DNA of 64,000 nucleotides from Bradymonas sediminis (GTDB taxonomy: Bacteria; Myxococcota_A; Bradymonadia; Bradymonadales; Bradymonadaceae), in NCBI RefSeq assembly GCF_003258315.1, contig NZ_CP030032.1:1812001-1876000 (forward strand). Reading direction: 5' to 3'. This document shows positions 10,501 through 19,242 of this stretch, piece by piece; within the stretch, counting starts at the first letter, position 1; each line of letters opens with the position of its first letter. The translations under genes were made by a program, and so were the position numbers. The notes beneath the pieces were generated by a model that was not told the DNA's origin, did no database searches, and worked only from the letters and a program-made list of their open reading frames with translations.

Positions 10501-10764
10501 ACCGTCGAATTACTCACCGACTTTATTCTGGCAGAGATGGATTTCACGGAGGGTAAAAACCCGGATGAGGCCCTTGAGGCATTGGGCGGATATGTCGATA
10601 TCTTGGGCGAGTTGAACGGTGACATATGCCAACATCTGCGCGTTAAATCGCGTTACGCGCTGCATCTGCAACGCGCGGGGCGCGACGAGGCCGCGCAGGT
10701 TTTCGCCGAGGTGACCAAGGTTGCCAATGATATCGGAATGAGCCTGTGGCTTCTGGCGAAATAA
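7510..10764 (+). CDS. Ser/Thr protein kinase fused to AAA-type ATPase and TPR-like helical repeats
   Basis: The protein is 1084 aa from a TTG start; a GTG at 7522 is an alternative, and the ribosome site is weak for both. The kinase domain spans residues 19-280: glycine loop GRGAGGSVYLAE, Lys49, catalytic loop HRDIKPANV at 138-146, DFG at 164-166, and the APE-type YMAPE at 184-188. A P-loop ATPase follows, with Walker A GDAGVGKS at 341-348 and a Walker-B-like VVLLIEDIHLAD. A long helical region rich in TPR-like pairs runs from about residue 680 to the end. There is no transmembrane segment, unlike many bacterial PknB kinases, so it is probably cytosolic. This architecture, as in the fused kinase-AAA-TPR regulators of Myxococcota, suggests signal integration by ligand binding. 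Substrates are unknown. A second protein of the same plan starts at 27132. Confidence 0.93.
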   Translation: MKNIVTVSSRKKRIFAGRYESINPLGRGAGGSVYLAEDLHVDRRKVAIKVLTADAYKTVQGKMLRREFEILSKLDHPNLVQVFDFGSLSDGGVFLAEEYIDGFSLQDARALLDPVALIDITFQILLALTYLHGMGWIHRDIKPANVMLLWLDDASARPMVKLVDFGLSSMNPKRDTLRGGTRSYMAPEITRGEKGEFRSDLYSLGVTLYYALCGVLPFGPRSKEDPPPTEESFRPPEPHRLNPAVPLMLSRFTMALLRQLPDFEYFDAGEALQDLVRDTELLEEWSGGVLANSLDVAAAPVIQGYFELGILPDREAMREAVVDRALNQDRPGTSVLQLLVGDAGVGKSRLMRETAAICKLSNRLVVSVDCATVPGASYPSGGAMAMKPGALIHELLERVVDIGTSRNIHQIERYRSYLTILERMSRLGDTEETSRGAEVRIDAQWIREAFEDAVVMLHPQKVVLLIEDIHLADEFSREFFADWYARAQCFHRPDAIATARTNTIEDTVATCEAVELRALQGLQLNDVETFFRERLGLNEVPQHWLEEVARRAEGQPFYLEELCRNLIDRGILRRLSVTDWEVELEAFLHYQLARNVRESFRRRTMAVSALGRECLEILSLAGRPLLWQDLRDMLVAGGATPQTADRALKTLSWRHLLKMRLTMSGRHLGLMDPAIREVLLDMASPKWDRALHRRIGQGLAARWNDGGANALEAATHLRRGGLNDEASTYFEIAGDEAWRKAEYGTALVAFRAAAQLRSEGPHTAVAQIKLARCLLAAYEPDACRVALHIACRIAEHYGIDWLIYSVFRAGISIAISLGDDALAEGILTRLRLSLPSHSHQSEIQEMHAILWARQGRLPCAGGKLTACVAHCREKKNREGLTSALTSLGDILHIRGEKEKAHQAFEEAIEIARDLGQAQYLGRALCHFGAALAREHQGERALEILTESLEWLSDGQFPDEWIDALLHISVAKLSQGKFEEARRYIGDTRVFARQFNARTVELLTDFILAEMDFTEGKNPDEALEALGGYVDILGELNGDICQHLRVKSRYALHLQRAGRDEAAQVFAEVTKVANDIGMSLWLLAK

Positions 10765-10871
10765 TTAGATATGCAACCTCCCAGGCGTCGATGACATGGC
10801 GCCAGAAGTTAAAGCGAATTCTGTAAAATGGATTCGAGATTCCATCCATTATTCATGAGAACACCGCCGTT

Positions 10872-12533
10872 ATGTCTCAAAGCCCAACTTCCCGCCGATA
10901 TCGAGTCAATAATCTGGTGCGCGCCTATGACGAGGACGAAAGCGTCCTGCGCGAGCGTGCCGCTAAAATGATGAAGGTTTCCGAGGATGAGATCTCGGAT
11001 ATTGTCTTGATTCGTCGTAGCCTCGACGGGCGCCATCGCCCGCGCTTTTTATATAATGTCGAAGTGGAGCTTGAGGGGGCGAAGGCCCTGGGCCAGGCGG
11101 GCAAGGATTTGCCCAAGAATGTCGAGTGGGCGCCCGATCCCGGGCTGCTCGCACGCCGCAAATTTAAGCCGCGCACCGATGAGCGTGTTGTCGTGATTGG
11201 CGCCGGCCCAGCCGGGCTCTTCGCGGCCCACCGACTCGCCGAGAGTGGTCTCACGCCCATTCTTTTGGACCGCGGTCAGCCGGTCGAGATTCGTGGTCGT
11301 CAGGTCTCGGGGCTGATGCATCGCGGCGAGCTCGACCCGGATAGTAATATTTGCTTCGGCGAGGGCGGGGCGGGCACCTGGTCGGACGGTAAATTATATA
11401 CCCGCGTCAGCGACATCCGGGTGCGCCATATCCTGGAGACGATCGTCGAGCTGGGCGGACCGGCCGACATCCTTGTGTCCGGGAAGCCGCATCTGGGCAC
11501 CAACCGCCTGGTCGCGCTGTGTAAGGCGTTTCGAGCGAAGCTCACCGAGATGGGCGCCGAAGTGCGCTTCGGCGCGTTCGTCAAAGATTTTGAGATCGAC
11601 AAGGGCGTCGGCGGCGATAAAGTCAGCGCCGTGGTGCTTCGCGACGGCGAGCGCATCGAATGCGACCGGGTCATCATGGCGGTCGGTCACTCGGCGCGTG
11701 AGATGTATCATTGGATGGCGCAGAATAAGGTCGCGATGACGCCCAAGCCCTTCGCGGTTGGCTTTCGCGTGGAGCATCGCCAACAACTTCTCAACGAAAT
11801 TCAATACGGCAAATGGGCCGACGTTCCGGATCTTCCGACCGCGGATTATCGCCTGGCGGCGAACCTCAAAGACGGCAATACCAAACGCGGCATCTACAGC
11901 TTTTGCATGTGCCCAGGCGGCCAGATCGTGCCCTCGCCGACGCTGCCCGGCGGGGTTTGCGTCAACGGCATGAGTCACGCGAGTCGACGCGGCCAATTCG
12001 GCAACTCGGCGCTTATTGTCAGCGTGGAGCCGAGCGATTTCGGCAGCTTCGGCGATATCGAGGGGCTCAATGACTACGACGGTCTCCTCGCCGGGATGGC
12101 CTTCCAACACGAAGCCGAGCGCCGCGCCTATGAGCTCGGCGGCGGTGGGTTTATCGCGCCGGCCCAGCGCCTCTGCGACTTCCGCGAGGGACGCCCCAGC
12201 GTGGATATGCGTGAGTCGACCTATAAGCCCGGCATCGCCGCGGGTGACCTGAGCCGTTGCTACCCTGAGTTCATCATCAAGAGCCTTCAGACCGCGCTGG
12301 AGCGCTTCGAGCAGAAGATGAACGGCTTTCTGACCAACGACGCCATCCTGGTGGGCGTCGAGACCCGCACCAGCTCTCCGGTTCGCATCGAGCGCGACGA
12401 CTCCAGCTTCCAATCCCTCTCGATCGCGGGTCTTTATCCGACCGGCGAGGGCGCCGGCTACGGCGGCGGAATCGTGAGCGCGGCGCTGGATGGGTTGCGC
12501 GTATCGGAGCGAATTTTGGAAGAACTAAGCTAA
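10872..12533 (+). CDS. NAD(P)/FAD-dependent dehydrogenase (COG2509-like)
   Basis: A 553-aa flavoprotein. Residues 106-120 carry the Rossmann motif VVVIGAGPAGLFAAH, preceded by a roughly 100-residue N-terminal domain. The conserved FGEGGAGTWSDGKL at residues 160-173 and the C-terminal YPTGEGAGYGGGIVSAALDG are typical of the uncharacterised FAD-dependent dehydrogenase family COG2509. These proteins are cytosolic oxidoreductases of unproven substrate. Distant relatives are the HI0933/BaiN-type flavoproteins. It follows the first giant kinase by about 107 bp in the same direction and may be part of the same unit. Confidence 0.88.
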   Translation: MSQSPTSRRYRVNNLVRAYDEDESVLRERAAKMMKVSEDEISDIVLIRRSLDGRHRPRFLYNVEVELEGAKALGQAGKDLPKNVEWAPDPGLLARRKFKPRTDERVVVIGAGPAGLFAAHRLAESGLTPILLDRGQPVEIRGRQVSGLMHRGELDPDSNICFGEGGAGTWSDGKLYTRVSDIRVRHILETIVELGGPADILVSGKPHLGTNRLVALCKAFRAKLTEMGAEVRFGAFVKDFEIDKGVGGDKVSAVVLRDGERIECDRVIMAVGHSAREMYHWMAQNKVAMTPKPFAVGFRVEHRQQLLNEIQYGKWADVPDLPTADYRLAANLKDGNTKRGIYSFCMCPGGQIVPSPTLPGGVCVNGMSHASRRGQFGNSALIVSVEPSDFGSFGDIEGLNDYDGLLAGMAFQHEAERRAYELGGGGFIAPAQRLCDFREGRPSVDMRESTYKPGIAAGDLSRCYPEFIIKSLQTALERFEQKMNGFLTNDAILVGVETRTSSPVRIERDDSSFQSLSIAGLYPTGEGAGYGGGIVSAALDGLRVSERILEELS

Positions 12534-12823
12534 GCGCTTATTCTAATCAGGGGGGGCTTTGCGATAGCCGAAGTGGCCAGCCGCGCGAAAGATCGCGGCG
12601 CCACGGCCTCCCCGCGCCGATTCCGTGCTTCGCTCGCATCGTCTTTCGCTTATAATCCGCTCGATTTAAATCAGCGCTTGCGCGCAGCGAATTCCGCCGT
12701 TAAGTGTTTTGTTAGCACCTATAAAATGGATTGTTTATGGATTGATAACTCAACGCGGTATGCGCTGAATTCGCAAGAGAGATCGGCGTCCTTCTCGGGC
12801 GGCGGAGCCTTTAAACGGAGACG

Positions 12824-13876
12824 ATGATGATGGACCTATTCGAGTACGCGGAAGACCTCGATTTTGGAGACATTCACTTCAAGGTTAATCCGAAGACAGG
12901 ACTCAGGGCGATTGTTGCGCTGCATAATTTAACCCTCGGCCCGGCGATCGGCGGGTGTCGGTTTTTGGAGTATGACTCCAGTGACCACGCGGTCCGCGAC
13001 GCGATGCGCCTGGCGCGCGGGATGACCTACAAGTCGGCCATCACCCGCGTGCCTCATGGGGGCGGCAAGTCCGTTGTGATACGCCCCAAGAATATGTCCG
13101 ACGCCCAGCGCGTCGAGATCATGGAGGAGTTCGGGGAGTTCGTCGACAGCTTCGGCGGCGCCTATATCACCGCCGAGGATAGTGGGACCACGGTCGCAGA
13201 TATGGATATTATCGCCACGCGCACCGAGCATGTCCTGGGCACCTCGACCAACGTCGCCAGCTCGGGCGACCCCTCGCCGGTCACCGCGCGCGGCGTGCTT
13301 CACGGCATCCAGGCGGCCGTGAAATATAAATATGACCGCGACGACCTCGCCGGGCTTAGGGTGGCGGTGCAGGGCGTCGGAAGCGTCGGCTATCACCTCG
13401 CAAAATATCTTCATGAGTTGGGCGCCGAACTCATCGTCACCGATATCAACCAGGACGCGTTGAAGCGCTGTGAGCGCGAATTCCACGCAGCGATCGTTGC
13501 GCCGGAGGCCATTTATTCGGCCCAGGCCGACATCTTTGCACCCTGCGCGCTCGGAGCCTCGATCAATGACTCGAGCATCGCCCAGCTGACCTGCGATATC
13601 GTGGCGGGCTCGGCCAATAATCAGCTGGCCGAAGACCGACATGGCGCGGAGTTGCGGGCCCGCAATATTCTCTACGCCCCCGATTATGTCATTAATGCCG
13701 GTGGGCTCATCCAGGTCGTCGCCGACCTGGCCGGCGAAGACGCCGATTGGGCGCGCGCCAAGACCGAAGGGATTTATGACTCGCTGATCGAGATATTCCG
13801 CCGCGCCGATAGCGACGGGCTTCCGACCGGGGAGGTCACCGATCGCATCGTCGAAGAGATGCTTGGTTTGAAATAG
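12824..13876 (+). CDS. Leucine dehydrogenase (Glu/Leu/Phe/Val dehydrogenase family)
   Basis: A 350-aa amino-acid dehydrogenase. GGAG at 12817-12820 lies before three successive ATG codons at 12824, 12827 and 12830, so the exact start is uncertain by two residues; the later ones have better spacing. The catalytic lysine is in RVPHGGGKSVVI near residue 80, and TAEDSGTTVADMD is the second family signature. The NAD-binding loop is VQGVGSVGYHLAKYL in the C-terminal domain. Length and motifs match leucine dehydrogenase, which deaminates Leu, Val and Ile to 2-oxoacids with NAD+. These products are substrates for the E1 enzyme encoded at 31820-34012. The gene is followed by a clear hairpin terminator. 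Confidence 0.92.
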   Translation: MMMDLFEYAEDLDFGDIHFKVNPKTGLRAIVALHNLTLGPAIGGCRFLEYDSSDHAVRDAMRLARGMTYKSAITRVPHGGGKSVVIRPKNMSDAQRVEIMEEFGEFVDSFGGAYITAEDSGTTVADMDIIATRTEHVLGTSTNVASSGDPSPVTARGVLHGIQAAVKYKYDRDDLAGLRVAVQGVGSVGYHLAKYLHELGAELIVTDINQDALKRCEREFHAAIVAPEAIYSAQADIFAPCALGASINDSSIAQLTCDIVAGSANNQLAEDRHGAELRARNILYAPDYVINAGGLIQVVADLAGEDADWARAKTEGIYDSLIEIFRRADSDGLPTGEVTDRIVEEMLGLK

Positions 13877-13893
13877 ATTGAGCGCCTCACCGC

Positions 13894-13940
13894 AAAACGC
13901 CCCGCCATCTCATATAAAATCGAGGTGGCGGGGCGTTTTT
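13894..13940. terminator. Bidirectional hairpin terminator between leucine dehydrogenase and the CDC48-type gene
   Basis: Arms at 13894-13907 and 13926-13939 pair perfectly over 14 bases (AAAACGCCCCGCCA and its complement). A T-run follows on the plus strand and an A-run precedes it, so it can stop both converging genes. Confidence 0.9.
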
Positions 13941-13958
13941 GTGTCCGGTGGTTCGCGA

Positions 13959-16262
13959 CTAATTCGACGCGTCGCCGGTGCTAAATCCGAGTCGTCCACG
14001 ACCGGAGGGGTTCTCGCGCTTTAGCTCGACGCTCATCTCCTCGTACTCCTTCTCCATCTCGACGGTGACGGAGGGATAGGAGTCCTTGAGCGCGTCTTCG
14101 AAGGCGCTCATGGGGATGGTGGCGGACGTGAGATCCATGCGCAGGGCGTTGAGGCCCGCGCGGCGAACCAGGTTCTCCAGGTCGGCGCCGGTAAAGCGCG
14201 GTGTGCGCTCAACGAGTGAATTCAGGTCAACATCGTCGGCCAGTGGCATGGCGTCGGTGTGAATCTCAAGGATCTTGAGGCGACCTTCGTCGTCGGGCAC
14301 CGGGATGTAGACGATTTCGTCGAAGCGTCCCGGACGAAGCAGCGCCGGGTCGAGCAGAGTGGGGCGGTTGGTCGCGCCGATGACCACGATATCGCCAAGC
14401 CCCTCCAGCCCGTCCATCTCGGCGAGCAAGGTGTTCACCACGCGCTCGGTCACCGCGGGTTCTCCCAACCCGCTGCCGCGTTGCGGCGCCAGCGAATCGA
14501 TCTCATCGATGAAGATGACAGTCGGCGCGACCTGTCGGGCCCGGGCAAAGAGGCGCGCGATTTGCTTCTCCGACTCGCCGTACCATTTGGACAACAGATC
14601 GCTCGATTTAATCGACAGGAAGTTAGCCTCGGCCTCACGCGCCACCGCCTTGGCGATGAGCGTCTTACCGGTGCCCGGCGGGCCGTAGAGCAAGAATCCA
14701 CGCGCCGGGCGAATCCCCATGCGCTCAAACGCCTCGGGATGCTGCAGCGGCAACTCCACGCCTTCGCGCAGTTGTGTTTTAGCCGCCTCAAGCCCGCCGA
14801 TATCCGCCCAGCGCACATCGGGCACCTGAATCATAATCTCGCGAAGCGCCGAGGGCTGGACGCGTTTGAGCGCGTCGAGAAAGTCCTCGCGGGTGACGAT
14901 GAGGTTCTCCAAGACCTTGGGGTCAATCTCCTCGCGATTCAGGTCGATGTCGGGAAGATTTCGGCGCAGCGTCTCCATGGCTGCTTCGCGCGCCAGGGCG
15001 GCCAGGTCGGCGCCGACAAAACCATAGGTCTTGCGCGAAAGTTCCTCGATCTTGACATCATCCTTAAGCGGCATGCCGCGGGTATGAATATTGAGGATCT
15101 GGTTGCGCCCTTCCTGGTCGGGCACGCCAATGACAATCTCTCGGTCGAAGCGGCCCGGGCGGCGCAGGGCCTCATCGACCGCGTCCACCCGGTTGGTGGT
15201 CGCGACGACGACGACATTCTCGCGCGCCTCCAACCCGTCCATCAGCGTCAGCAATTGGGCGACGATGCGCCGCTCGGTCTCCCCGGTCGTCTGCTCGCGC
15301 TTGGGCGCGATGGAGTCGATCTCGTCGAAGAAGACGATCGCCGGAGCGTTTCGCTGAGCCTCGTCGAAGATCTCGCGCAGCCGCTCCTCAGACTCGCCAT
15401 AATGCTTGCCCATAATCTCGGGGCCAGCGACATGGAAGAACGCCGCGTCGGATTCGTTGGCCACCGCGCGCGCCAGCAGCGTTTTACCGGTGCCGGGCGG
15501 TCCGTGCAAAAGCACCCCCTTGGGCGGATCGATGCCCAGGCGCTGAAATAGCGCGGGTTGCTTGAGCGGAAGCTCAATCATCTCGCGTACCTGCGCCACC
15601 GCGTCGCCCAGGCCGCCGAGGTCGTCATAGGTCACCTGCGCGCGGCGCGTCTCTTCGGGAGCGACGCGCTCCGGGCGCAGCTCAATCTCGGTGTCCTTGG
15701 AAACCTGGACGATCCCCTTGGGCTTGGTCGCCACGACCTGCAGGCGGATCTCTTGGAGGCCGAACGCGCGCTGCTGGAAGAATTGGCGAAAGACATCTTC
15801 GGGGAATTGCCCCTGGCTCATCCCGGGCTCGCGCCGATAGACCGAGGTCGACACGACGTCGCCCGCGCTCAACGGCCGCTCGATCAGGGTGCGCATCAGC
15901 GCCTCGCCGCTGCCCTGAAGGCGCATATTCTCGTGCGCCGGGGCCACGACGACCTTTTGCGCCGGTTTGGGCTGCCCGGCCAGCACCTCGACCTTGTCGC
16001 CCATGCTCACGCCGGCGTTCGCCCGGATGAGCCCGTCGAGGCGAATGATTGGCAGCGTCTCGTCTTCAGAGAAGGGCGGCAGCGCAATCGCCGCGGTGCT
16101 GCGCGCACCGCGGATCTCGATGATATCGCCCTGGCGAATACCGAGCTTCTCGAAGACCTCTTTGCTGACGCGCGCCCCGCCTTTTCCGACGTCGCGCTCA
16201 TTGGCGCCAGCGACCTGCAATTCGATAATTTTCTTTTCGATTTCGTTCGTCATACCCCTCAT
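13959..16262 (-). CDS. CDC48/VCP/p97-type AAA+ ATPase
   Basis: A 767-aa protein with the complete p97 plan: N domain (residues 1 to about 195, with [19 protein letters not shown] of the double-psi barrel) and two AAA modules. D1 has GPPGTGKT and [13 protein letters not shown]2 has GPPGTGKT and [12 protein letters not shown]. Arginine fingers are present in both (RPGRFDREI and RPGRFDEI). The GESEE and GESEK second-region motifs are intact. The family unfolds proteins and dismantles complexes in the cytosol using ATP. It is standard in archaea (VAT) and eukaryotes, and patchy in bacteria. Two starts three codons apart (16262, 16253) are possible; GAGG just before the second favours 16253. The gene appears monocistronic. 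Confidence 0.96.
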   Translation of the reverse strand: MRGMTNEIEKKIIELQVAGANERDVGKGGARVSKEVFEKLGIRQGDIIEIRGARSTAAIALPPFSEDETLPIIRLDGLIRANAGVSMGDKVEVLAGQPKPAQKVVVAPAHENMRLQGSGEALMRTLIERPLSAGDVVSTSVYRREPGMSQGQFPEDVFRQFFQQRAFGLQEIRLQVVATKPKGIVQVSKDTEIELRPERVAPEETRRAQVTYDDLGGLGDAVAQVREMIELPLKQPALFQRLGIDPPKGVLLHGPPGTGKTLLARAVANESDAAFFHVAGPEIMGKHYGESEERLREIFDEAQRNAPAIVFFDEIDSIAPKREQTTGETERRIVAQLLTLMDGLEARENVVVVATTNRVDAVDEALRRPGRFDREIVIGVPDQEGRNQILNIHTRGMPLKDDVKIEELSRKTYGFVGADLAALAREAAMETLRRNLPDIDLNREEIDPKVLENLIVTREDFLDALKRVQPSALREIMIQVPDVRWADIGGLEAAKTQLREGVELPLQHPEAFERMGIRPARGFLLYGPPGTGKTLIAKAVAREAEANFLSIKSSDLLSKWYGESEKQIARLFARARQVAPTVIFIDEIDSLAPQRGSGLGEPAVTERVVNTLLAEMDGLEGLGDIVVIGATNRPTLLDPALLRPGRFDEIVYIPVPDDEGRLKILEIHTDAMPLADDVDLNSLVERTPRFTGADLENLVRRAGLNALRMDLTSATIPMSAFEDALKDSYPSVTVEMEKEYEEMSVELKRENPSGRGRLGFSTGDASN

Positions 16263-16599
16263 CCATTTAATAACTGTCGATTTAGAGAGAGTGCTGCGTT
16301 GTCTTGTGGGATGGGTTTGGGCCTCAGAAATTAGCGCTCAGACCCATCGTCGCGACAAATCTGAACACACGTACAGAATAGTCCAGCCGCGGCCGCAAAT
16401 TTTAGTGACGCTCGCAGCCCAGCCTCCTGTGCGCCTTTGGAGCGCGCATGCGCGCGTCGAGGGCTGCGATTCACGGCGAAGGCCGGCGCCTGGTTCGGCA
16501 GCCCAGCGGCGCCCAAAGACAAAAAAGCCAAGCGGTTGGTTGCCGCTTGGCTTTGGAAAACTCGCTCGTCCAGTCGACGATGTAGATTCGCGCTCGGAG
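16263..16599. other. Intergenic region with one terminator
   Basis: This 337-bp gap lies upstream of the CDC48-type gene and downstream of the M23 peptidase gene. Apart from the terminator at 16524-16554, no gene was recognised; short frames here have no ribosome site or conserved motif. Confidence 0.5.
16524..16554 (-). terminator. Rho-independent terminator of the M23 peptidase gene
   Basis: Arms 16524-16535 and 16543-16554 pair perfectly (AAAGCCAAGCGG with its complement) around a 7-base loop. Read on the minus strand it ends in six T residues, about 45 bp after the peptidase stop codon. Confidence 0.9.
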
Positions 16600-17367
16600 T
16601 TATTTGGGAGCGGGCTGAAGGTCTGTATTTCCGCCGATTGCCGCCGCGGCGTTGTCGGCCGAGCCGGTGGGCGTGGTGGTCTTGTCGGCCGCATTCGCCT
16701 TTGAGGTCGGAGTCTTCGTGGCAACGGCGCTCGCCGCGTTGGAGTCGTCCAGTGGAAGGTCATCCATGGGGGATTGGTCAAGCGGTGATTCGACCGGTTG
16801 GGTACAATTCGCGGAGGTTAATTCCTCACCTGCGCCCGGGTCGCCGTGCTCGGCAAAGGTCGCCGGGACCGAGGTGCACCACCAGGAGTCGCAGGTCTCT
16901 TGGACCTGGAAATGCAGGTGCGGCCCGCAGGTATATCCCGACATGCCGATCTTTCCGAGGGTGTCGCCAACCTCGACCTTGTCGCCCACCGAGAGCGTTG
17001 AGGAATTGGCCTGAAGGTGAAGGAAGAGCGCTTCGGTCCCATCGCCGAAGTCGACGATGATATAATTCGCGTCGTAGGCAAATTTGGGGTCACAGCCGAA
17101 GACCGTCGAGTCTTGGCGCAGCATTCGCACCGTGCCGGCGGCCGGCGCCACGATCGGTGTGCCGACCGGCAGGGCGAAGTCCCAGGCTTGCGCGCCTTTT
17201 CCGAGGTGGCTGCCGGTATGGTGGGATTGCGAGACCGGGAAGGTTTGCTCGCACATCCAGGGGGTTTTAAGCGGTGGTGCGCTGCTGGCTGCGACCGAGA
17301 AAAGCAGCACGCTGACGGCGCAGAGCGTGCTTAGAAATTGGCGAGTAGAGCGAGAGTGGAGATACAT
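16600..17367 (-). CDS. Exported M23-family metallopeptidase
   Basis: A 255-aa protein. The first 30 residues form a signal peptide ending near VAASSAPP. The M23 (LytM/peptidoglycan endopeptidase) domain occupies residues 40-180. Its zinc ligands are the His and Asp in HLGKGAQAWDFALPVGTP and the His pair in CGPHLHFQV. The turn APAAGTVR and the VGDKVEVGDTLGKIGMSG strand are family landmarks. It probably cuts or remodels cross-links in the periplasm or outside the cell. The last 75 residues are a Thr/Ala/Asp-rich, probably disordered tail. Several cysteines (in VFGCDPKF, GYTCGP, ETCDSWWC) suggest disulfides in the mature protein. The gene is transcribed alone and ends in a strong terminator. Confidence 0.92.
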   Translation of the reverse strand: MYLHSRSTRQFLSTLCAVSVLLFSVAASSAPPLKTPWMCEQTFPVSQSHHTGSHLGKGAQAWDFALPVGTPIVAPAAGTVRMLRQDSTVFGCDPKFAYDANYIIVDFGDGTEALFLHLQANSSTLSVGDKVEVGDTLGKIGMSGYTCGPHLHFQVQETCDSWWCTSVPATFAEHGDPGAGEELTSANCTQPVESPLDQSPMDDLPLDDSNAASAVATKTPTSKANAADKTTTPTGSADNAAAAIGGNTDLQPAPK

Positions 17368-17546
17368 CGATGACTACTACGTACGGCTTAAATGAAGGGG
17401 ACAAGCCGTCGCCATGAATCAGTCCATGCGCGGCGTGACCCTTCATTTGTAGCAATCTCGAAGTTCTTTGTATAGCGGAAAAGTGAACTAATGCTATATT
17501 TTTCAGTGACTTAGCCCTGTTCGGGTGGGCGCGGAGTCGCGCTCAC

Positions 17547-18458
17547 TCAGGCCTCGTCAGGGGATTCGGCGAGGTCGTCATTTAAATGACAACGCTTATA
17601 TTTGCGTCCACTGCCACACCAGCAGGGCTCATTTCGACCAAGGTGGCGGTCTTTTTTGACGGTCTGAGAGTCGTCGGCCGAATCTTTGGCATGCAGCTTG
17701 TCGAGGGCAACCTCGGAGGCCGAGCGATTGGCTTTGAGGCGCATAATGGCGCCCTTTTGCTCGCCGCGTAATGCGCCGCCCAATTGTTTGATGGCGTCAG
17801 CCAGCGCAAAGATTGGACGTCGGTATTTCGGGTCGTCCTTGGCCGATGCGATATAGCGGTCCATCGCCACTGAGAGCGCATCGACCGCGACCGGGTCGCC
17901 GAAATTGGCGAGCAATTCGGCGCCGGGGACGGGATATTTGATGAAGAATTTTAGCAGAACCTGCAAGGCCTTTCGGTGCAGCTCCGGGTCGTGTAGGCCG
18001 AGTTGCTCGGCGCCCTCAACCTGGTTCGCCGGCGAGGTGTTTAGCTCGGAGAATAGAAAGGCGAGGTCGGCCAGGAACGGGTCGTCCCAGGACTCGAGGG
18101 CGCGAAGCCCTGCCGGGATCGCCGCTTGTCCGTACGCGCGGATCGCATCGGTGAGCGCGTCATCGAGGATCGCGTCGCGGTCGACCTTTCGGAAGGCAAC
18201 ATAGAGCGCGTCGAGCGCGTCGGGGTCACCGATCTCGCCAAGAATCTCGGCCGCATAAATGGGCGCGAAACCCTCTCCGGGCGCTTGATCGTCCCAGAGC
18301 TTACGGTCCTCGAGGATTCTAATGAGTTCCGGAGTGGCTGCGGTGCCCAGCGCGACGATGTCCGCGCGCGCGGACGCCGTCAGCGCCTCTCCTTGGTTGA
18401 GTAGCACGTCGATGCGTTGGCGAATTGTCTGGGTGCTAAATATTTCAGTATTTGTCAT
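17547..18458 (-). CDS. HEAT-like repeat protein with C-terminal SEC-C zinc motif
   Basis: A 303-aa soluble protein. Residues 25-200 contain paired helices resembling HEAT repeats, with the recurring pattern E-I-G-D-P-D-A-L-D-A. The last 35 residues carry the SEC-C motif NEPCWCGSGRKYKRCH, a CxC...CH zinc-binding site also found at the end of SecA. Proteins with this layout are often grouped with DUF1186-like sequences and have no proven function; the motif suggests binding to ribosomes, nascent chains or another zinc-dependent partner. It is separated by about 17 bp from the coiled-coil gene upstream, in the same direction, and the two may form an operon. Confidence 0.85.
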   Translation of the reverse strand: MTNTEIFSTQTIRQRIDVLLNQGEALTASARADIVALGTAATPELIRILEDRKLWDDQAPGEGFAPIYAAEILGEIGDPDALDALYVAFRKVDRDAILDDALTDAIRAYGQAAIPAGLRALESWDDPFLADLAFLFSELNTSPANQVEGAEQLGLHDPELHRKALQVLLKFFIKYPVPGAELLANFGDPVAVDALSVAMDRYIASAKDDPKYRRPIFALADAIKQLGGALRGEQKGAIMRLKANRSASEVALDKLHAKDSADDSQTVKKDRHLGRNEPCWCGSGRKYKRCHLNDDLAESPDEA

Positions 18459-18475
18459 GGCGCGCGGATTCTACA

Positions 18476-19000
18476 CTATAAAGTCGTGCGATTGAAAGAG
18501 GGCGGATCGCTGGCAGGGAAGGATTCGATGCCCGCCTGGTGGAGAACTTCGGCGTCGTCAGGTTCCTGGTCGCTCTTGAGGACATCGTGAAAGCTGTCGG
18601 CGCGTATGCCCCGCATTGTCTCGATGGTCTTTCGCAGAGTTTTTTGGGTTTGGCGATGGGTTTCGCCGGATTTCTGCAATTTTTCGCGCAGTTCGCGATG
18701 CGCCTTGCGATGTTCTTCGAGGTCGCCGTACGGGTTGGGCGCGATGGGGTGGCTTTGCCCGTTGGTCTTTGAGGCGTTCCGCTTCTCTTCATGCTCGATA
18801 AAAAGATTGTGGCGGCGAATCTGGGCAAGCTGCGCGTCGATCTCGGCGTCGTGCTCCATCAGGGCCGCCTGCATCTTTGTCAGCTTCGCAAGCGCCTCTT
18901 TATGCTCAATCCGCCACTTTTCAAGGGTGTCGATCCAATGCTGGTGCTCGCGGGCTTCCTGGCGATTGGTGTCGTGCATGGACTTTGATTGGTGCTTCAT
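18476..19000 (-). CDS. Coiled-coil protein ending in an ESFPASDPPS motif
   Basis: A 174-aa, highly charged protein with a good ribosome site (GGGAG, 8 bp before ATG at 19000). Residues 15-75 and 90-130 are strongly helical with heptad-like spacing of Ile/Leu. The C-terminus reads AGIESFPASDPPSFNR. This short motif recurs at the ends of otherwise unrelated small bacterial proteins and has no known role. No signal peptide or membrane segment is seen. It probably heads an operon with the SEC-C gene, whose start is 17 bp downstream. Function unknown. Confidence 0.75.
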   Translation of the reverse strand: MKHQSKSMHDTNRQEAREHQHWIDTLEKWRIEHKEALAKLTKMQAALMEHDAEIDAQLAQIRRHNLFIEHEEKRNASKTNGQSHPIAPNPYGDLEEHRKAHRELREKLQKSGETHRQTQKTLRKTIETMRGIRADSFHDVLKSDQEPDDAEVLHQAGIESFPASDPPSFNRTTL

Positions 19001-19152
19001 CGGGATACTCCCGGGGTTGAAGGGGAAAATATGGTGATTCCGACTTCAAGGTTGGGAGAAAGCTGGGAACGCTGTGGTATGAGTCAAGGGCGGTCGGCTG
19101 GCGGTGAGGTGGCTTTGGATGCCGGTTCGCGCATAGGCAGGCCGAAAAAAAT

Positions 19153-19180
19153 CAGCCCGGGCGACGTATCGCCCGGGCTG
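19153..19180 (-). terminator. Hairpin terminator of the Cys-repeat lipoprotein gene
   Basis: Perfect 12-bp arms, 19153-19164 and 19169-19180 (CAGCCCGGGCGA with its complement), with a 4-base loop. The A-run at 19145-19151 becomes a T-run on the minus strand, the direction of the lipoprotein gene that stops 63 bp before it. Confidence 0.9.
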
Positions 19181-19242
19181 CTATTGTGATCTTTTGCGGC
19201 GGCGCTTAGTCGATCAAACGCCGCCGCGCCAGGCCCAAGCGC

